From Pelagibius litoralis (GTDB lineage Bacteria > Pseudomonadota > Alphaproteobacteria > Kiloniellales > Kiloniellaceae), in the NCBI RefSeq assembly GCF_011683915.1, contig NZ_JAAQPH010000012.1, positions 62,001-126,000 of the forward strand: a stretch of 64,000 nt of DNA, given 5' to 3'. The translations under genes were made by a program, and so were the position numbers. Positions 1 to 7,894 of the stretch are shown here, piece after piece. The notes below the pieces were generated by a model. The model worked only from the letters and a program-made list of their open reading frames with translations. It did not search any database and had not been told where the DNA came from. Position 1 is the first letter of the stretch. The number at the start of each line of letters is the position of its first letter.

Positions 1-1
1 G

Positions 2-54
2 GGCCCCCAATTGCGGTCCTATTTGTCCCGGATCGAATTATGGGGGCCGGGACC
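2..54 (+). promoter_or_regulatory. Inverted repeat in the leader of the AHL synthase gene
   Basis: GGCCCCCA (2-9) is the exact reverse complement of TGGGGGCC (41-48), and a second pair, GGTCC (15-19) with GGACC (50-54), crosses it. The right arms lie just before the ATG at 55 and cover the only purine-rich stretch that could serve as a ribosome binding site. This could be an operator or an RNA fold limiting translation. The promoter itself lies outside the window. Confidence 0.35.
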
Positions 55-675
55 ATGATTGATGTTGTAACGCCTGATCTTTATTCAGCCTACGCGGGCG
101 AACTGAGGCAAATGTTTCAGCAACGCTTCCGCGTTTTCAAGCAAAGGCTCGGGTGGAGCGTTGGTGCCGAAAACGGCGAGGAACGTGACAGCTTCGACGA
201 CCTCTATCCGATCTACCTGCTGGCAATGGATCCGGACAACAAGCTCGTCGGCAGCTGGCGATTCCTGCCGACGACCGGCCCCTACATGTTGCGCGATGTC
301 TTTCCGCAGATCCTGCAGGGCGAGAAGATGCCTTACCACCCGCTGGTCTGGGAGGGCAGCCGTTTTGCCGTTGAGGGACGCGGCCTGCGGGCGCGGATCA
401 GCAGCGAACTGCTTTGTGCCGTCACCGAAACCTGCCTGGCCATGGGCATCCGCGAGTTGATCACCGTCTATGACGCCCGCATGGAGCGCTTGCTGCCCCG
501 TCTGGGCTGCCCGCCCAAACAGCAGACGCGCGCCACCATGGTTGGCCAGGATGTCGCCTATGCCGGCCGCTTCGATATGAGCCACGCCACCCTGGCCAGC
601 CTGCGTGCGGTCGCCGGCATACAGGGGCCGATTGTCCGCAACGACTTCTTTCTGGATCAGCCGGCTGTTGCCTAG
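55..675 (+). CDS. luxI: Acyl-homoserine-lactone synthase, LuxI family
   Basis: Makes an N-acyl-homoserine-lactone signal from S-adenosylmethionine and an acyl donor in the cytoplasm. Counting from the ATG at 55 (206 aa, normal family length), the hallmark residues fall at nearly canonical positions: R24, F28, W34, E43, D45, D48, R69, then E100-G-S-R103. An ATG at 40 would add five residues, but numbering favours 55. It is the first gene of a same-strand run with a small protein, P450, MFS exporter and acyl-CoA ligase. No LuxR receptor is visible; one may lie upstream. Whether it uses acyl-ACP or acyl-CoA cannot be read from sequence, though the linked ligase hints at CoA. Confidence 0.93.
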   Translation: MIDVVTPDLYSAYAGELRQMFQQRFRVFKQRLGWSVGAENGEERDSFDDLYPIYLLAMDPDNKLVGSWRFLPTTGPYMLRDVFPQILQGEKMPYHPLVWEGSRFAVEGRGLRARISSELLCAVTETCLAMGIRELITVYDARMERLLPRLGCPPKQQTRATMVGQDVAYAGRFDMSHATLASLRAVAGIQGPIVRNDFFLDQPAVA

Positions 676-716
676 ATCCTTACTCAAATGATCCCCCGAA
701 AACTGAGGAGCACAAC

Positions 717-977
717 ATGACCAAAGAAAACCAGCCCATCGAACTGAAGCTCTGCGATCCGCTGAAGGATGCCGAAGCGATTAAGCGCTGCCTGGAGTAT
801 CTGCGGATCGAAGCAAAGCGAACCGGCCTTTCCTTTGCGTCCCACCTGATCGGCGTTGCCGCCGAAGCGGTTTCGGACTCGATTGCCCTGACCGAGAAAT
901 CGGTTGCCCAGGTCGAACGCAACGATGCGGCGCGCTTGTCCCCGGTATCGGATGCCGGCATGTCCCGGCGGCACTAG
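717..977 (+). CDS. Small conserved-looking protein between luxI and P450 genes, unknown function
   Basis: An 86-residue soluble protein with a good ribosome binding site (GAGGAG, 6-7 nt before ATG 717), 41 bp after the luxI stop. The middle (about residues 18-60) looks helical and amphipathic; the tail is polar. There is no signal peptide, membrane segment, cysteine pair or recognised DNA-binding motif. I do not recognise the family. Position suggests a role tied to quorum sensing, for example binding the synthase or receptor as other small LuxI/LuxR-linked modulators do, but that is inference from context only. Confidence 0.72.
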   Translation: MTKENQPIELKLCDPLKDAEAIKRCLEYLRIEAKRTGLSFASHLIGVAAEAVSDSIALTEKSVAQVERNDAARLSPVSDAGMSRRH

Positions 978-1063
978 ATCCGGGGCTTCTTGAGACAGCA
1001 GGCATCTAACGGATCACGGCGGTAAAGGACTGACTGCCGCGGCCGCCGAAGCGGAGCAAGAAC

Positions 1064-2470
1064 ATGACCCTTGTAGTCGATCAGGTATCGGTTGCCGCCG
1101 GCCATCGGAGCAACCACCGGCCGCCGCAACTTAAGGGGCTGCCCGTCGTCGGGTTACTTCCTGAACTTCGTCGCGATCCTTTGCGTTTCTTTACCCGCGT
1201 CGCCCGCGATCACGGCGGTGCGGTCGAACTGCATTTCGGGCTCGACCGGGTGACGATGCTGAACGACCCGGTGATGATCCGTCATGTCTTGCAGGACAAC
1301 CGCCTGAACTACGAGAAGAGCAAGTTCTACGATATGATGCGCTCGGTTCTCGGCGAGGGCATTTTCCTGGCCGAGGGTGAAGACTGGCTGGGCCAGCGCA
1401 AGACCGCGTCGCGTAGCTTCCAGGGATGCCAGCTGCGGCGCATGACCGACGCCATGCAGGATGCCGTCGACGACATGCTGCAACGCTGGCAGGCGCCCGC
1501 CGCACAGCAAGGCACGCTCGACATGGTGCCGGAGATGATGCGGGTAACCCTGGACATCCTCATGCGCACGCTTTTCAGCGTGCGCCTGGAGGGTGAACAC
1601 GAGGCGGTCTTCCCCGCGATGACACGGGTTCTGCGCGACGCCGAGCGGCGTATCTGGTCACCCTTCGCCACGCCGCGCTGGCTCCCGACGGCGAACAATC
1701 GCGGTGTGAAGGAGGCGCTGGCCACGCTCGACAGCTTTGTCTACGGGCTCATTGACCAACGGCGGGCGGAAGGAAGCCGCCACAGCGGCGAGGCCGGCGA
1801 GGGAGCCGGGGGCGACCTGCTCGATTTGCTGATGGCCAATCAGGATGGGCGTTCGGACAAGCGGCTGCGCGATCAGATTCTTTCAATGATCCTGGCCGGG
1901 CACGAGACGACGGCAAACGCCTTGGCCTGGTGCTGGTACATGCTGTCGCTGCATCCGGAATCCCTGCGCCGCGTCAGGACGGAGTGCCGGAGCGTATTGG
2001 GCGGCCGCCGTCCCGATTTCGCCGATCTCGCCAAGCTGACTTATACCCGTAGCGTCTTTGACGAGGTTCTGCGCCTCTACCCGCCGCTCTGGACGTTCTC
2101 GCGCACCGCCGTCGCCAAGGACCGCATCGGGGACCTGGAGATTGCCGCGGGAACCAACGTGATGCTGAACATGTTCGCCGTCCATCGCCGGCCTGAGCTG
2201 TGGGACAATCCGGAAGGGTTTGATCCGGGCCGCTTTGATCCCGAGACCGGCGATCCGCGCCGGCGCTTTGCCTACTTCCCGTTCAGTGACGGCCCGCGGA
2301 CCTGCCTTGGGGAACGCTTTGCCGTTCTCGAATCGCTGATCGCCATAAGCGCAGTCGTCCAGCGTTTCGACCTGCAGCTTGTGCCCGGGCAGGAAGTGAA
2401 GCCCGAGCCGATGATCACCCTGCGACCCAGCGGCCTGTTGATGCGCCCGGTGCCTGTTACAGAGGGTTGA
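1064..2470 (+). CDS. Cytochrome P450 monooxygenase
   Basis: A 468-aa heme-thiolate monooxygenase that would hydroxylate an organic substrate using electrons from a redox partner not encoded here. All landmarks are present: I-helix AGHETT near residue 280, ExxR as EVLR near 334, and the heme loop FSDGPRTCLG with the ligand Cys near residue 414. The style (long N-terminal region, LRLYPP after ExxR) resembles CYP4/CYP102-like fatty-acid hydroxylases more than CYP101 types. It lacks a membrane anchor and a fused reductase. It lies 4 bp before the MFS gene, so translation is probably coupled. In this operon an acyl chain or acyl-HSL is an attractive but unproven substrate. Confidence 0.93.
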   Translation: MTLVVDQVSVAAGHRSNHRPPQLKGLPVVGLLPELRRDPLRFFTRVARDHGGAVELHFGLDRVTMLNDPVMIRHVLQDNRLNYEKSKFYDMMRSVLGEGIFLAEGEDWLGQRKTASRSFQGCQLRRMTDAMQDAVDDMLQRWQAPAAQQGTLDMVPEMMRVTLDILMRTLFSVRLEGEHEAVFPAMTRVLRDAERRIWSPFATPRWLPTANNRGVKEALATLDSFVYGLIDQRRAEGSRHSGEAGEGAGGDLLDLLMANQDGRSDKRLRDQILSMILAGHETTANALAWCWYMLSLHPESLRRVRTECRSVLGGRRPDFADLAKLTYTRSVFDEVLRLYPPLWTFSRTAVAKDRIGDLEIAAGTNVMLNMFAVHRRPELWDNPEGFDPGRFDPETGDPRRRFAYFPFSDGPRTCLGERFAVLESLIAISAVVQRFDLQLVPGQEVKPEPMITLRPSGLLMRPVPVTEG

Positions 2471-2474
2471 GATT

Positions 2475-3635
2475 ATGCCGGCGCCGATCGTGGTCACCCT
2501 GGTCTATCTCATCGGCCTGGGAATCGTGTATCCGGCTCTGCCTTTCCAGGCCCTTGATCTGGGCGCCAGTCCGGTTCAGGTATCGCTGATCCTGGTGACC
2601 GATACCTTGGCCGTGCTGTTGCTTTCGCCTTTGTTCGGACGTCTCAGCGACAAGGTCGGCCGGCGCAGCGTCGTCTGCCTTGCCTTGGCGACGGCGCCTT
2701 TTGCCTATCTCCTGATGGCCTATGCGGATTCGCTGCTCTGGTTGTTTGCGGCGCGCGCCCTGGCCGGCGTCAGCAACGCCGCGATCCCGGTGATCCAGGC
2801 GGTGATGGCGGACTGCACCTGCCACAAGCGGCGTGTCTGGGGGATGGCCAATGTGAACTCCGCCTTTGCCATCGCCTTTATCGTTGGTCCGCTGTTGGGA
2901 CGGGAATGGTTGCTGGGACCAGGTGGCGACGACTATCAGGCGGGTGCCCTGGGGGGCGCAGCCTTTGCCGCCCTCGCGACGGTTCTGGCGATTATGTTGA
3001 TCCGCGAAACCAGAGGGGCACCGGTCGTTGCGAAAAGCAGCGTACCTGTGCCGGCCAGTCTGTTCATGGCGCCGCTCTGTCTTGGCCCCATCGTCATCAT
3101 GGCGGTTCTGGCATTTGCCTATGCCTCGATGGAGACCACTCTGGGTCTCTGGTCGGCCCGCGAGCTTTCCTGGGGGGCCGCGGATGTCTCGCTCGGCTTC
3201 ATGTGCGCCGGCATTGCGGCCCTCTTCAGCCTTTGGGTGCTCATACCGCTCCTGTGCAAGCGTTTGGGTGAAGAGGCCGTGGCTGCAGGGGCGGCTTTGT
3301 CGATGGGGCTGGGCATGTCGCTCTTCGTGCTCTGGCCGAGCGATCTTGCCATCGCGGCCGCCTTGATGCTGCTGGGCGGCGGCATTGCCACGAGTCTTTC
3401 CTGTCTCCAGGCTTTGCTGTCCAAGGCCGCTCCGGCCTCGGTACAAGGCACCGCAATGGGCGTGAACCACGCGATCCTGAGCATCGCGCGCATCCTGGGG
3501 CCGGTCTGGGGGGGCTTTGCGCTGGGCAGTCTGGGCAGCGGCTGGCCCTACCTTTCAGGTGCGGCCCTGGCGTTGATCGCGCTGCTGCTGGTGATCTGGG
3601 TGTACCGGCCGCGGCAGGTGGCCACTGAGGGTTGA
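2475..3635 (+). CDS. MFS transporter, drug:H+ antiporter-like (12 TM)
   Basis: A 386-aa polytopic inner-membrane protein. The loop after the second helix carries the MFS motif A (GRLSDKVGRRS, about residues 55-65), and hydrophobic segments spread over the length fit 12 helices in the TetA/DHA1 layout. A cytoplasmic linker near residues 177-193 separates the two halves. It starts four bases after the P450 stop and is followed after 25 bp by the acyl-CoA ligase. Context suggests export of the product made by this operon; substrate is not predictable from sequence. Confidence 0.88.
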   Translation: MPAPIVVTLVYLIGLGIVYPALPFQALDLGASPVQVSLILVTDTLAVLLLSPLFGRLSDKVGRRSVVCLALATAPFAYLLMAYADSLLWLFAARALAGVSNAAIPVIQAVMADCTCHKRRVWGMANVNSAFAIAFIVGPLLGREWLLGPGGDDYQAGALGGAAFAALATVLAIMLIRETRGAPVVAKSSVPVPASLFMAPLCLGPIVIMAVLAFAYASMETTLGLWSARELSWGAADVSLGFMCAGIAALFSLWVLIPLLCKRLGEEAVAAGAALSMGLGMSLFVLWPSDLAIAAALMLLGGGIATSLSCLQALLSKAAPASVQGTAMGVNHAILSIARILGPVWGGFALGSLGSGWPYLSGAALALIALLLVIWVYRPRQVATEG

Positions 3636-3660
3636 CGGTCTTAACGAGGGAGGCTTGGCG

Positions 3661-5199
3661 ATGTTGAACGTTGCTTTCTATCTGGATGCCACCGCGGTTC
3701 GTGCACCGCAATCAACAGCGCTGGTTTTTGAAGGACGGCGGTTCAACTACGCCCAGATTCTCCATCAGGCCAACCAGGTTGCCAACGGTCTGCTGGCCGA
3801 AGGCTTTGGCCCCGGCAGTCGCATCGCCCTGGCCTGCAGCAATCGGACGGGTTTCCTGGCCGCTTACTATGGCATCCTGAAGATCGGCGCTGTGGCCGTC
3901 GCGTTGAGCACGACACTGCGCGAACGCGATATCCTTTTCCAACTGAATGATTCCCGGGCCGAAGCGCTTCTTACTTTCGATGGCCGTGGCGATTGTGCCT
4001 ATGCCGATCAGTCCCTGGCCGCCGCGGCAGCGGCGCCGCTCTGCAAGAAGGTCTGGATCATTCCCGCCGACATCGCAGCTGCCTCGACGGTTGCCGGGTA
4101 TCCGGCCCTTTCGGATCTGATGTCCGGCCAGTCGGGTTCATTCCGGACTTTCGGCTACGGTGCCGATGAAACGTCGGTGCTGCTCTACACCTCGGGCTCA
4201 ACCGGGCGGCCGAAGGGCGTCGAACTGACGCAGGGCAACCTGACCTCCATGGTCATGATCAACCAGCCTCTGGCGGCGCGCGAGGCGACCGCGGTGCGGT
4301 TGGTTTCGACACCGCTCTTTCACATCATGGGCCAGGTCTGCGGTTTGAACCTTGCGGTCTTGAACGGTGAAATCATGGTTCTGGTCGACGGCTTCGATCC
4401 GTCAATGATCTGGCGTCTGATCGTTGAGGAGTCGGTGACCTACTTCGTTCACATGCCGATCTACTATCAGTACATGATGGAGCGTGCCGACGGCGTCGAC
4501 ACACAGGCCGTGCGGCGCAGTCTTCGGCTTTGCGCTACCGGTGGTGCGCCGCTCCAGGCGGGCCTGTCCGATGCATTCAAAGACCGTTTCGGACTGGACA
4601 TCATACCCGGCTATGGCCTGACCGAGGCGGCGTCGATCGTTGCCTGGGGCGGTGCGGGCGGTTTCCCCCGGGCGACGACGGTCGGCCGGGTGGTGCCCGG
4701 CGTCGAGGTGATGCTGATGGGGGAGCACGGTCTGTCGTCCGATTGCGGCGTCCAGGGCGAAATCCTGGTGCGCAGCCCCGGGGTGATGAAGCGCTACCTG
4801 AACATGCCGGGGGAAACACGCAGCCGCCTGCAGGATGGCTGGCTGCGCAGCGGCGATGTCGGACGTTTCGACGAGATGGGACGTCTCGACGTGCTGGGCC
4901 GCGTGGATGACAAGATTCTGCGGGGCGAGGAGCACATCTACCCCGCTGAGGTAGAGGCTGTTCTGAAGGGGCATCCGGCGATCAGCGAGGCCGCGGTGGT
5001 CGGCATTCCCGACGACTATCTGGGCCAGGAGGCGAAGACCTTCGTGGTGCTCAAAGAAGGCCACTCTCTGGCGCAGGAAGAGCTGCTTGGCTGGCTTCTG
5101 CACGCACTGCCTGACGGCAAGTGCCCGGGCATGGTACAGTTCCAGCATGCCCTGCCACGGACCGGGACCGGCAAGGTTGCCCGTCACCTGTTGGGGTGA
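3661..5199 (+). CDS. AMP-forming acyl/aryl-CoA ligase (ANL superfamily)
   Basis: Activates a carboxylic acid to acyl-AMP and then acyl-CoA. Seen: P-loop YTSGSTGRPKG (about residue 176), YGLTEAAS (about 317), the hinge region GWLRSGDVGRFDE with the following GRVDDKI, and the C-terminal TGTGKVAR with the catalytic lysine, so the enzyme looks complete (512 aa). I chose ATG 3661 because GAGGGAGG ends 7 nt before it; an upstream TTG at 3655 overlaps that site. It is last in the luxI unit. It could supply an acyl- or aryl-CoA donor to the synthase, as seen for CoA-dependent LuxI enzymes, or degrade P450 products. Substrate is unknown. Confidence 0.9.
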   Translation: MLNVAFYLDATAVRAPQSTALVFEGRRFNYAQILHQANQVANGLLAEGFGPGSRIALACSNRTGFLAAYYGILKIGAVAVALSTTLRERDILFQLNDSRAEALLTFDGRGDCAYADQSLAAAAAAPLCKKVWIIPADIAAASTVAGYPALSDLMSGQSGSFRTFGYGADETSVLLYTSGSTGRPKGVELTQGNLTSMVMINQPLAAREATAVRLVSTPLFHIMGQVCGLNLAVLNGEIMVLVDGFDPSMIWRLIVEESVTYFVHMPIYYQYMMERADGVDTQAVRRSLRLCATGGAPLQAGLSDAFKDRFGLDIIPGYGLTEAASIVAWGGAGGFPRATTVGRVVPGVEVMLMGEHGLSSDCGVQGEILVRSPGVMKRYLNMPGETRSRLQDGWLRSGDVGRFDEMGRLDVLGRVDDKILRGEEHIYPAEVEAVLKGHPAISEAAVVGIPDDYLGQEAKTFVVLKEGHSLAQEELLGWLLHALPDGKCPGMVQFQHALPRTGTGKVARHLLG

Positions 5200-5286
5200 C
5201 GCCGTCTCAAATCAACTTCAGGTAACTTTTTCTACACAAAGCAAAAGTAGTTTTGTGCCGTATCAGAACCATCTCCGAGGCAAAAC

Positions 5287-5634
5287 GTGAGCCGTAACAT
5301 CACAGTGAAAGGCAAGAATCGCCGCCGGGACCGCCGCCACGCCTTGGATCTCCCAGCCGAGTTCGATGGGCAGAGCGTGTCGCTGGTCGACTTGTCGATT
5401 GCCGGCTTTGGCGCAGCCGTCGATGCGACAAGCGTCGAGCCGACCGACTTTGCCATCGGCAAGGTCGCCGTTCTGGCGATCACCCTGAAGGACGGGCGCC
5501 GGATGCGGCTGGATGTGATTATCGAAAGGGGTGTCGCGCCGGACGGAACCTTCGGCGGACGTTTTGTCAGTCTCTCGGACGAGAACTATCGCCTGATCGA
5601 AGCGCTGCTCATGGGGCGTGAGCACCGCGTCTGA
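5287..5634 (+). CDS. PilZ domain protein (putative c-di-GMP receptor)
   Basis: A 115-aa single-domain protein. The N-terminal RRDRRHALDLPAEF provides the RxxxR part of the c-di-GMP site, and DLSIAGFGA provides the D/NxSxxG part, so ligand binding looks intact. Starts with GTG 5287 behind a short GAGG. It stands alone, convergent with the cell-wall hydrolase. A role in switching motility, exopolysaccharide or adhesion in response to c-di-GMP is typical for such stand-alone PilZ proteins, but no target is encoded nearby. Confidence 0.85.
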   Translation: MSRNITVKGKNRRRDRRHALDLPAEFDGQSVSLVDLSIAGFGAAVDATSVEPTDFAIGKVAVLAITLKDGRRMRLDVIIERGVAPDGTFGGRFVSLSDENYRLIEALLMGREHRV

Positions 5635-5702
5635 CGTTTCTCATTTCAGATTGAATGAACCCACACGACCCTTAGGCCTGATCGCTCCGCGCGACCGCTT
5701 AC

Positions 5703-6500
5703 TTAGTTGCCCTGCGCAACCTGGGTCGGCGTTGCCTGCGGTTTGCGGGAATAGAAGATATGACGGCCGATCTTGGGGCCCCGCGCGAAGGCCTTGCGCC
5801 AGGACGGTTTCACGTAATCGGCGTGATACCAAAGCGCCCCGCCGGAGTTGTCGTTGGCACGGCCCCAGTAGACCTGGCTTGCCAGATGCATGCTCTCGGC
5901 CCAGGCATCCTTGTCGGTGACGACGTCGTCCTTACCGTCGCAGTACCATGAGAACTGGCACTTATGGAGGGTCTCGGCAGTGCCGTCACGGACCACACCG
6001 CAGACCGTTTCGGGGAAGTAACGCGATGCCATGCGGTTCATGACCACATGGGCGACGGCCAACTTGCCCTCGACCGGCTCGCTGCGTGCCTCGAAATAGA
6101 TGTTCTGGGCAAGGCAGGTCAGGTCTTCGCGCAGTTGCCCCGGATTGGGCGTGAAGGCGCTGGCAATCTGCTCCTCCAGGTCAATCTGGCTGATGCCGAC
6201 CTGACGGATATAGAAGTGATCGGGGTCGATGTCCTTGACGTCGACAGGAATGAAGCTCTGCGCCGTAACGCGGGTCCAGGCGCTATCGACCCGGTCGCTG
6301 GTCGCGACATGAGCCAGAGCGGCGCCGGCGATCAGGCAGGCCAAGGGCGCGCAAACGGCAGAGCTGAGCGCGGCAGCCGGCACCTTCCGGGCATCGAACC
6401 CCAGCTTCGCACTGGCAGTCACCAAGCCGCGGCGCGCACGGGCGAGCCAGCGTTTCTGGTGGGGCCGCCAGGGGGCCAGTTTGTTCGCAATTCGCTGCAT
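5703..6500 (-). CDS. Cell wall hydrolase, SleB/Hydrolase_2 family
   Basis: A 265-aa protein with a basic N-terminus, a hydrophobic anchor near residues 40-65 and a C-terminal SleB-type domain. Key features are LAQNIYFEARSE with the probable catalytic Glu, VVMNRM, and later FSWYCDG and ALWYHADYV. These enzymes cleave peptidoglycan glycan strands; in alphaproteobacteria they act in envelope remodelling, not spore germination. I chose ATG 6500 because AGGAC lies 6 nt upstream; an open frame extends further but lacks such a signal. A long AT-rich region precedes it, so it probably has its own promoter. Confidence 0.85.
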   Translation of the reverse strand: MQRIANKLAPWRPHQKRWLARARRGLVTASAKLGFDARKVPAAALSSAVCAPLACLIAGAALAHVATSDRVDSAWTRVTAQSFIPVDVKDIDPDHFYIRQVGISQIDLEEQIASAFTPNPGQLREDLTCLAQNIYFEARSEPVEGKLAVAHVVMNRMASRYFPETVCGVVRDGTAETLHKCQFSWYCDGKDDVVTDKDAWAESMHLASQVYWGRANDNSGGALWYHADYVKPSWRKAFARGPKIGRHIFYSRKPQATPTQVAQGN

Positions 6501-7087
6501 CGGTCGTCCTGTACCCTGTGAACTCTTCGCGGCCTGCGCCTTTATCGGGATTGTCCTGGTTACTGAGGTGGCGGGCTCCGCAGAGCCGTCAATCTCTGTT
6601 AACAATCCAGCCGACGTTCTAGCCGCAGGTAAAGGTTTACACAATCTTAATAGCGCATATCAAGAACTTTCGTTCAAAATTTTAGATAAATTCGCACTAA
6701 TTTTAAGGTAAATTAACTATTAATGCTGTATATATTCAGAAAGAACTTAGTATTTTTGGGAAATAAAATTGCCCTGTTCGATTTTTTACTTAGTATTTTT
6801 GATTGTATGAATTGTTTTATTTAATCATGGAAGTCGATCTTTCTGGAGATCGTAAGAATATGCCCGGCGATTACCTACTCTTTCGCCATTGCAAAAAAGG
6901 ACTCAGAGGGCCGTCTATTGGCCTTGCAGGCATCGGATCTTTCTGCTGGGGACTGTGCCGGTGATTCAATACTGGCCGGTTCAATGCCACCGGTCGGGAT
7001 CATCGCCGGCGGTCAGGCGCGAAGCGGCTGTGTCATCGCAGAGACAGCCTGCTGCGGACCTCAGTATGGTTAATTGATGTGATTAAT
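6501..7087. other. Long intergenic region with an AT-rich core
   Basis: No convincing gene. From about 6595 to 6890 the base composition drops sharply to AT in a GC-rich chromosome. The core holds several TTAA tetrads (6599, 6647, 6703, 6713, 6720, 6821) and a 14-bp direct repeat described separately. The right part (6890-7087) is ordinary in composition; an open frame at 6889-7077 there looks like noise. It probably contains the promoter of the cell-wall hydrolase, and could encode a small RNA or be a remnant of transferred DNA. Confidence 0.6.
6745..6801. repeat. 14-bp direct repeat, two copies 43 bp apart
   Basis: ACTTAGTATTTTTG occurs at 6745-6758 and again, identically, at 6788-6801. 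It lies about 245-300 bp upstream of the cell-wall hydrolase start. Exact 14-mers this close are unlikely by chance even in AT-rich DNA; a protein-binding site is one explanation. Confidence 0.7.
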
Positions 7088-7867
7088 TTAGGGGGCCCGG
7101 GACCGCTGCGCCCGCGGACCCTGGTGAATGCCGCACTCGGTCTTTTCACGCCCCTGCCAGCGCCCGCTGCGGGACCCGGCCTGGCCGTTCCCCTTGAAGG
7201 TGCAGGGCGCGCAGCCGATGGACAGATAGCCTTCCGCCGCCAGGGGATGGGCAGGAAGGCCGCGTTGCCTGAAAACCTGCTGGATTCGCTGTGGATCCCA
7301 GGCGGCGAGGGGATTCACCTTGATGCGCCCCTGCGAGGCCTCGAAAACCGGGATGGAGCCCCGCAGGCCGCCCTGGAACCGCTTGCGCCCGTTGATCCAG
7401 GCGCTGAAGCCGCTCAGTCCCCGCTCCAGCGGCAGGACCTTGCGCAGGCGGCAGCAGAGATCCGGATTGCGCCGCCACAGGGTGCCGTCTGCATCGGCCC
7501 AGGCGAGATCGTCGGCTGTGGGTGAGATCGAGCGCACGGCGCTCAGACCCAGGTGGGCAACCAGTTGGTCGCGGTAGGCAAGGGTCTCCGGGAAGTGCTT
7601 TCCGGTTTCCAGAAACACGACCGGGGTCGCCGGGTCGACCTGGGCCACCAGATCGAGCAGCACCGCCGACTCGGCGCCGAAGGATGAGACCACGGCGATG
7701 CGGCCGTCGAAGATTTCGTTGATTGCGGCGGAGAGGATGCCACGGCTGTCGCAGCCGCCGTAGCGCAGTTCCAGCAGCCGGGCCCGCTCGCGCAGCCTCA
7801 GGTCCAGATCCTGGTTCGCGGCCGGCCGGATCATCAAGTCCGATCTGCTCTTCTTTGATGCCAGCAT
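7088..7867 (-). CDS. cysH: Adenylyl-sulfate (APS) reductase, assimilatory
   Basis: Reduces activated sulfate to sulfite in cysteine biosynthesis. The 259-aa protein has the PP-loop-like SSFGAES (about 61-67), LETGKHF, and the cysteine pattern CC at 138-139 with CAPC at 219-222 that binds a 4Fe-4S cluster. Together with ECGIH (Cys 245) this marks the APS-using rather than PAPS-using type. It is the last gene of the minus-strand unit cysG-DUF2849-cysI-DUF934-cysH. The tail after ECGIH is unusually Arg/Pro-rich. Confidence 0.92.
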   Translation of the reverse strand: MLASKKSRSDLMIRPAANQDLDLRLRERARLLELRYGGCDSRGILSAAINEIFDGRIAVVSSFGAESAVLLDLVAQVDPATPVVFLETGKHFPETLAYRDQLVAHLGLSAVRSISPTADDLAWADADGTLWRRNPDLCCRLRKVLPLERGLSGFSAWINGRKRFQGGLRGSIPVFEASQGRIKVNPLAAWDPQRIQQVFRQRGLPAHPLAAEGYLSIGCAPCTFKGNGQAGSRSGRWQGREKTECGIHQGPRAQRSRAP

Positions 7868-7894
7868 GGACAGCGTCCCGATTCTTGAAGCCTG

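Noticed and set aside
5703-6644. Longer N-terminus for the cell-wall hydrolase (start at 6644)
   Set aside because: The extra residues lack a ribosome binding site and would precede a normal basic-hydrophobic N-terminus; AGGAC before ATG 6500 fits better.
6703-6723. Closely spaced TTAA motifs as a CtrA site
   Set aside because: Spacings are 6 and 3 bases, not the required 7, in DNA that is AT-rich anyway.
6889-7077. 62-aa open frame in the AT-rich gap
   Set aside because: No ribosome binding site and an Arg/His/Cys-rich mix with no structure; treated as noise.
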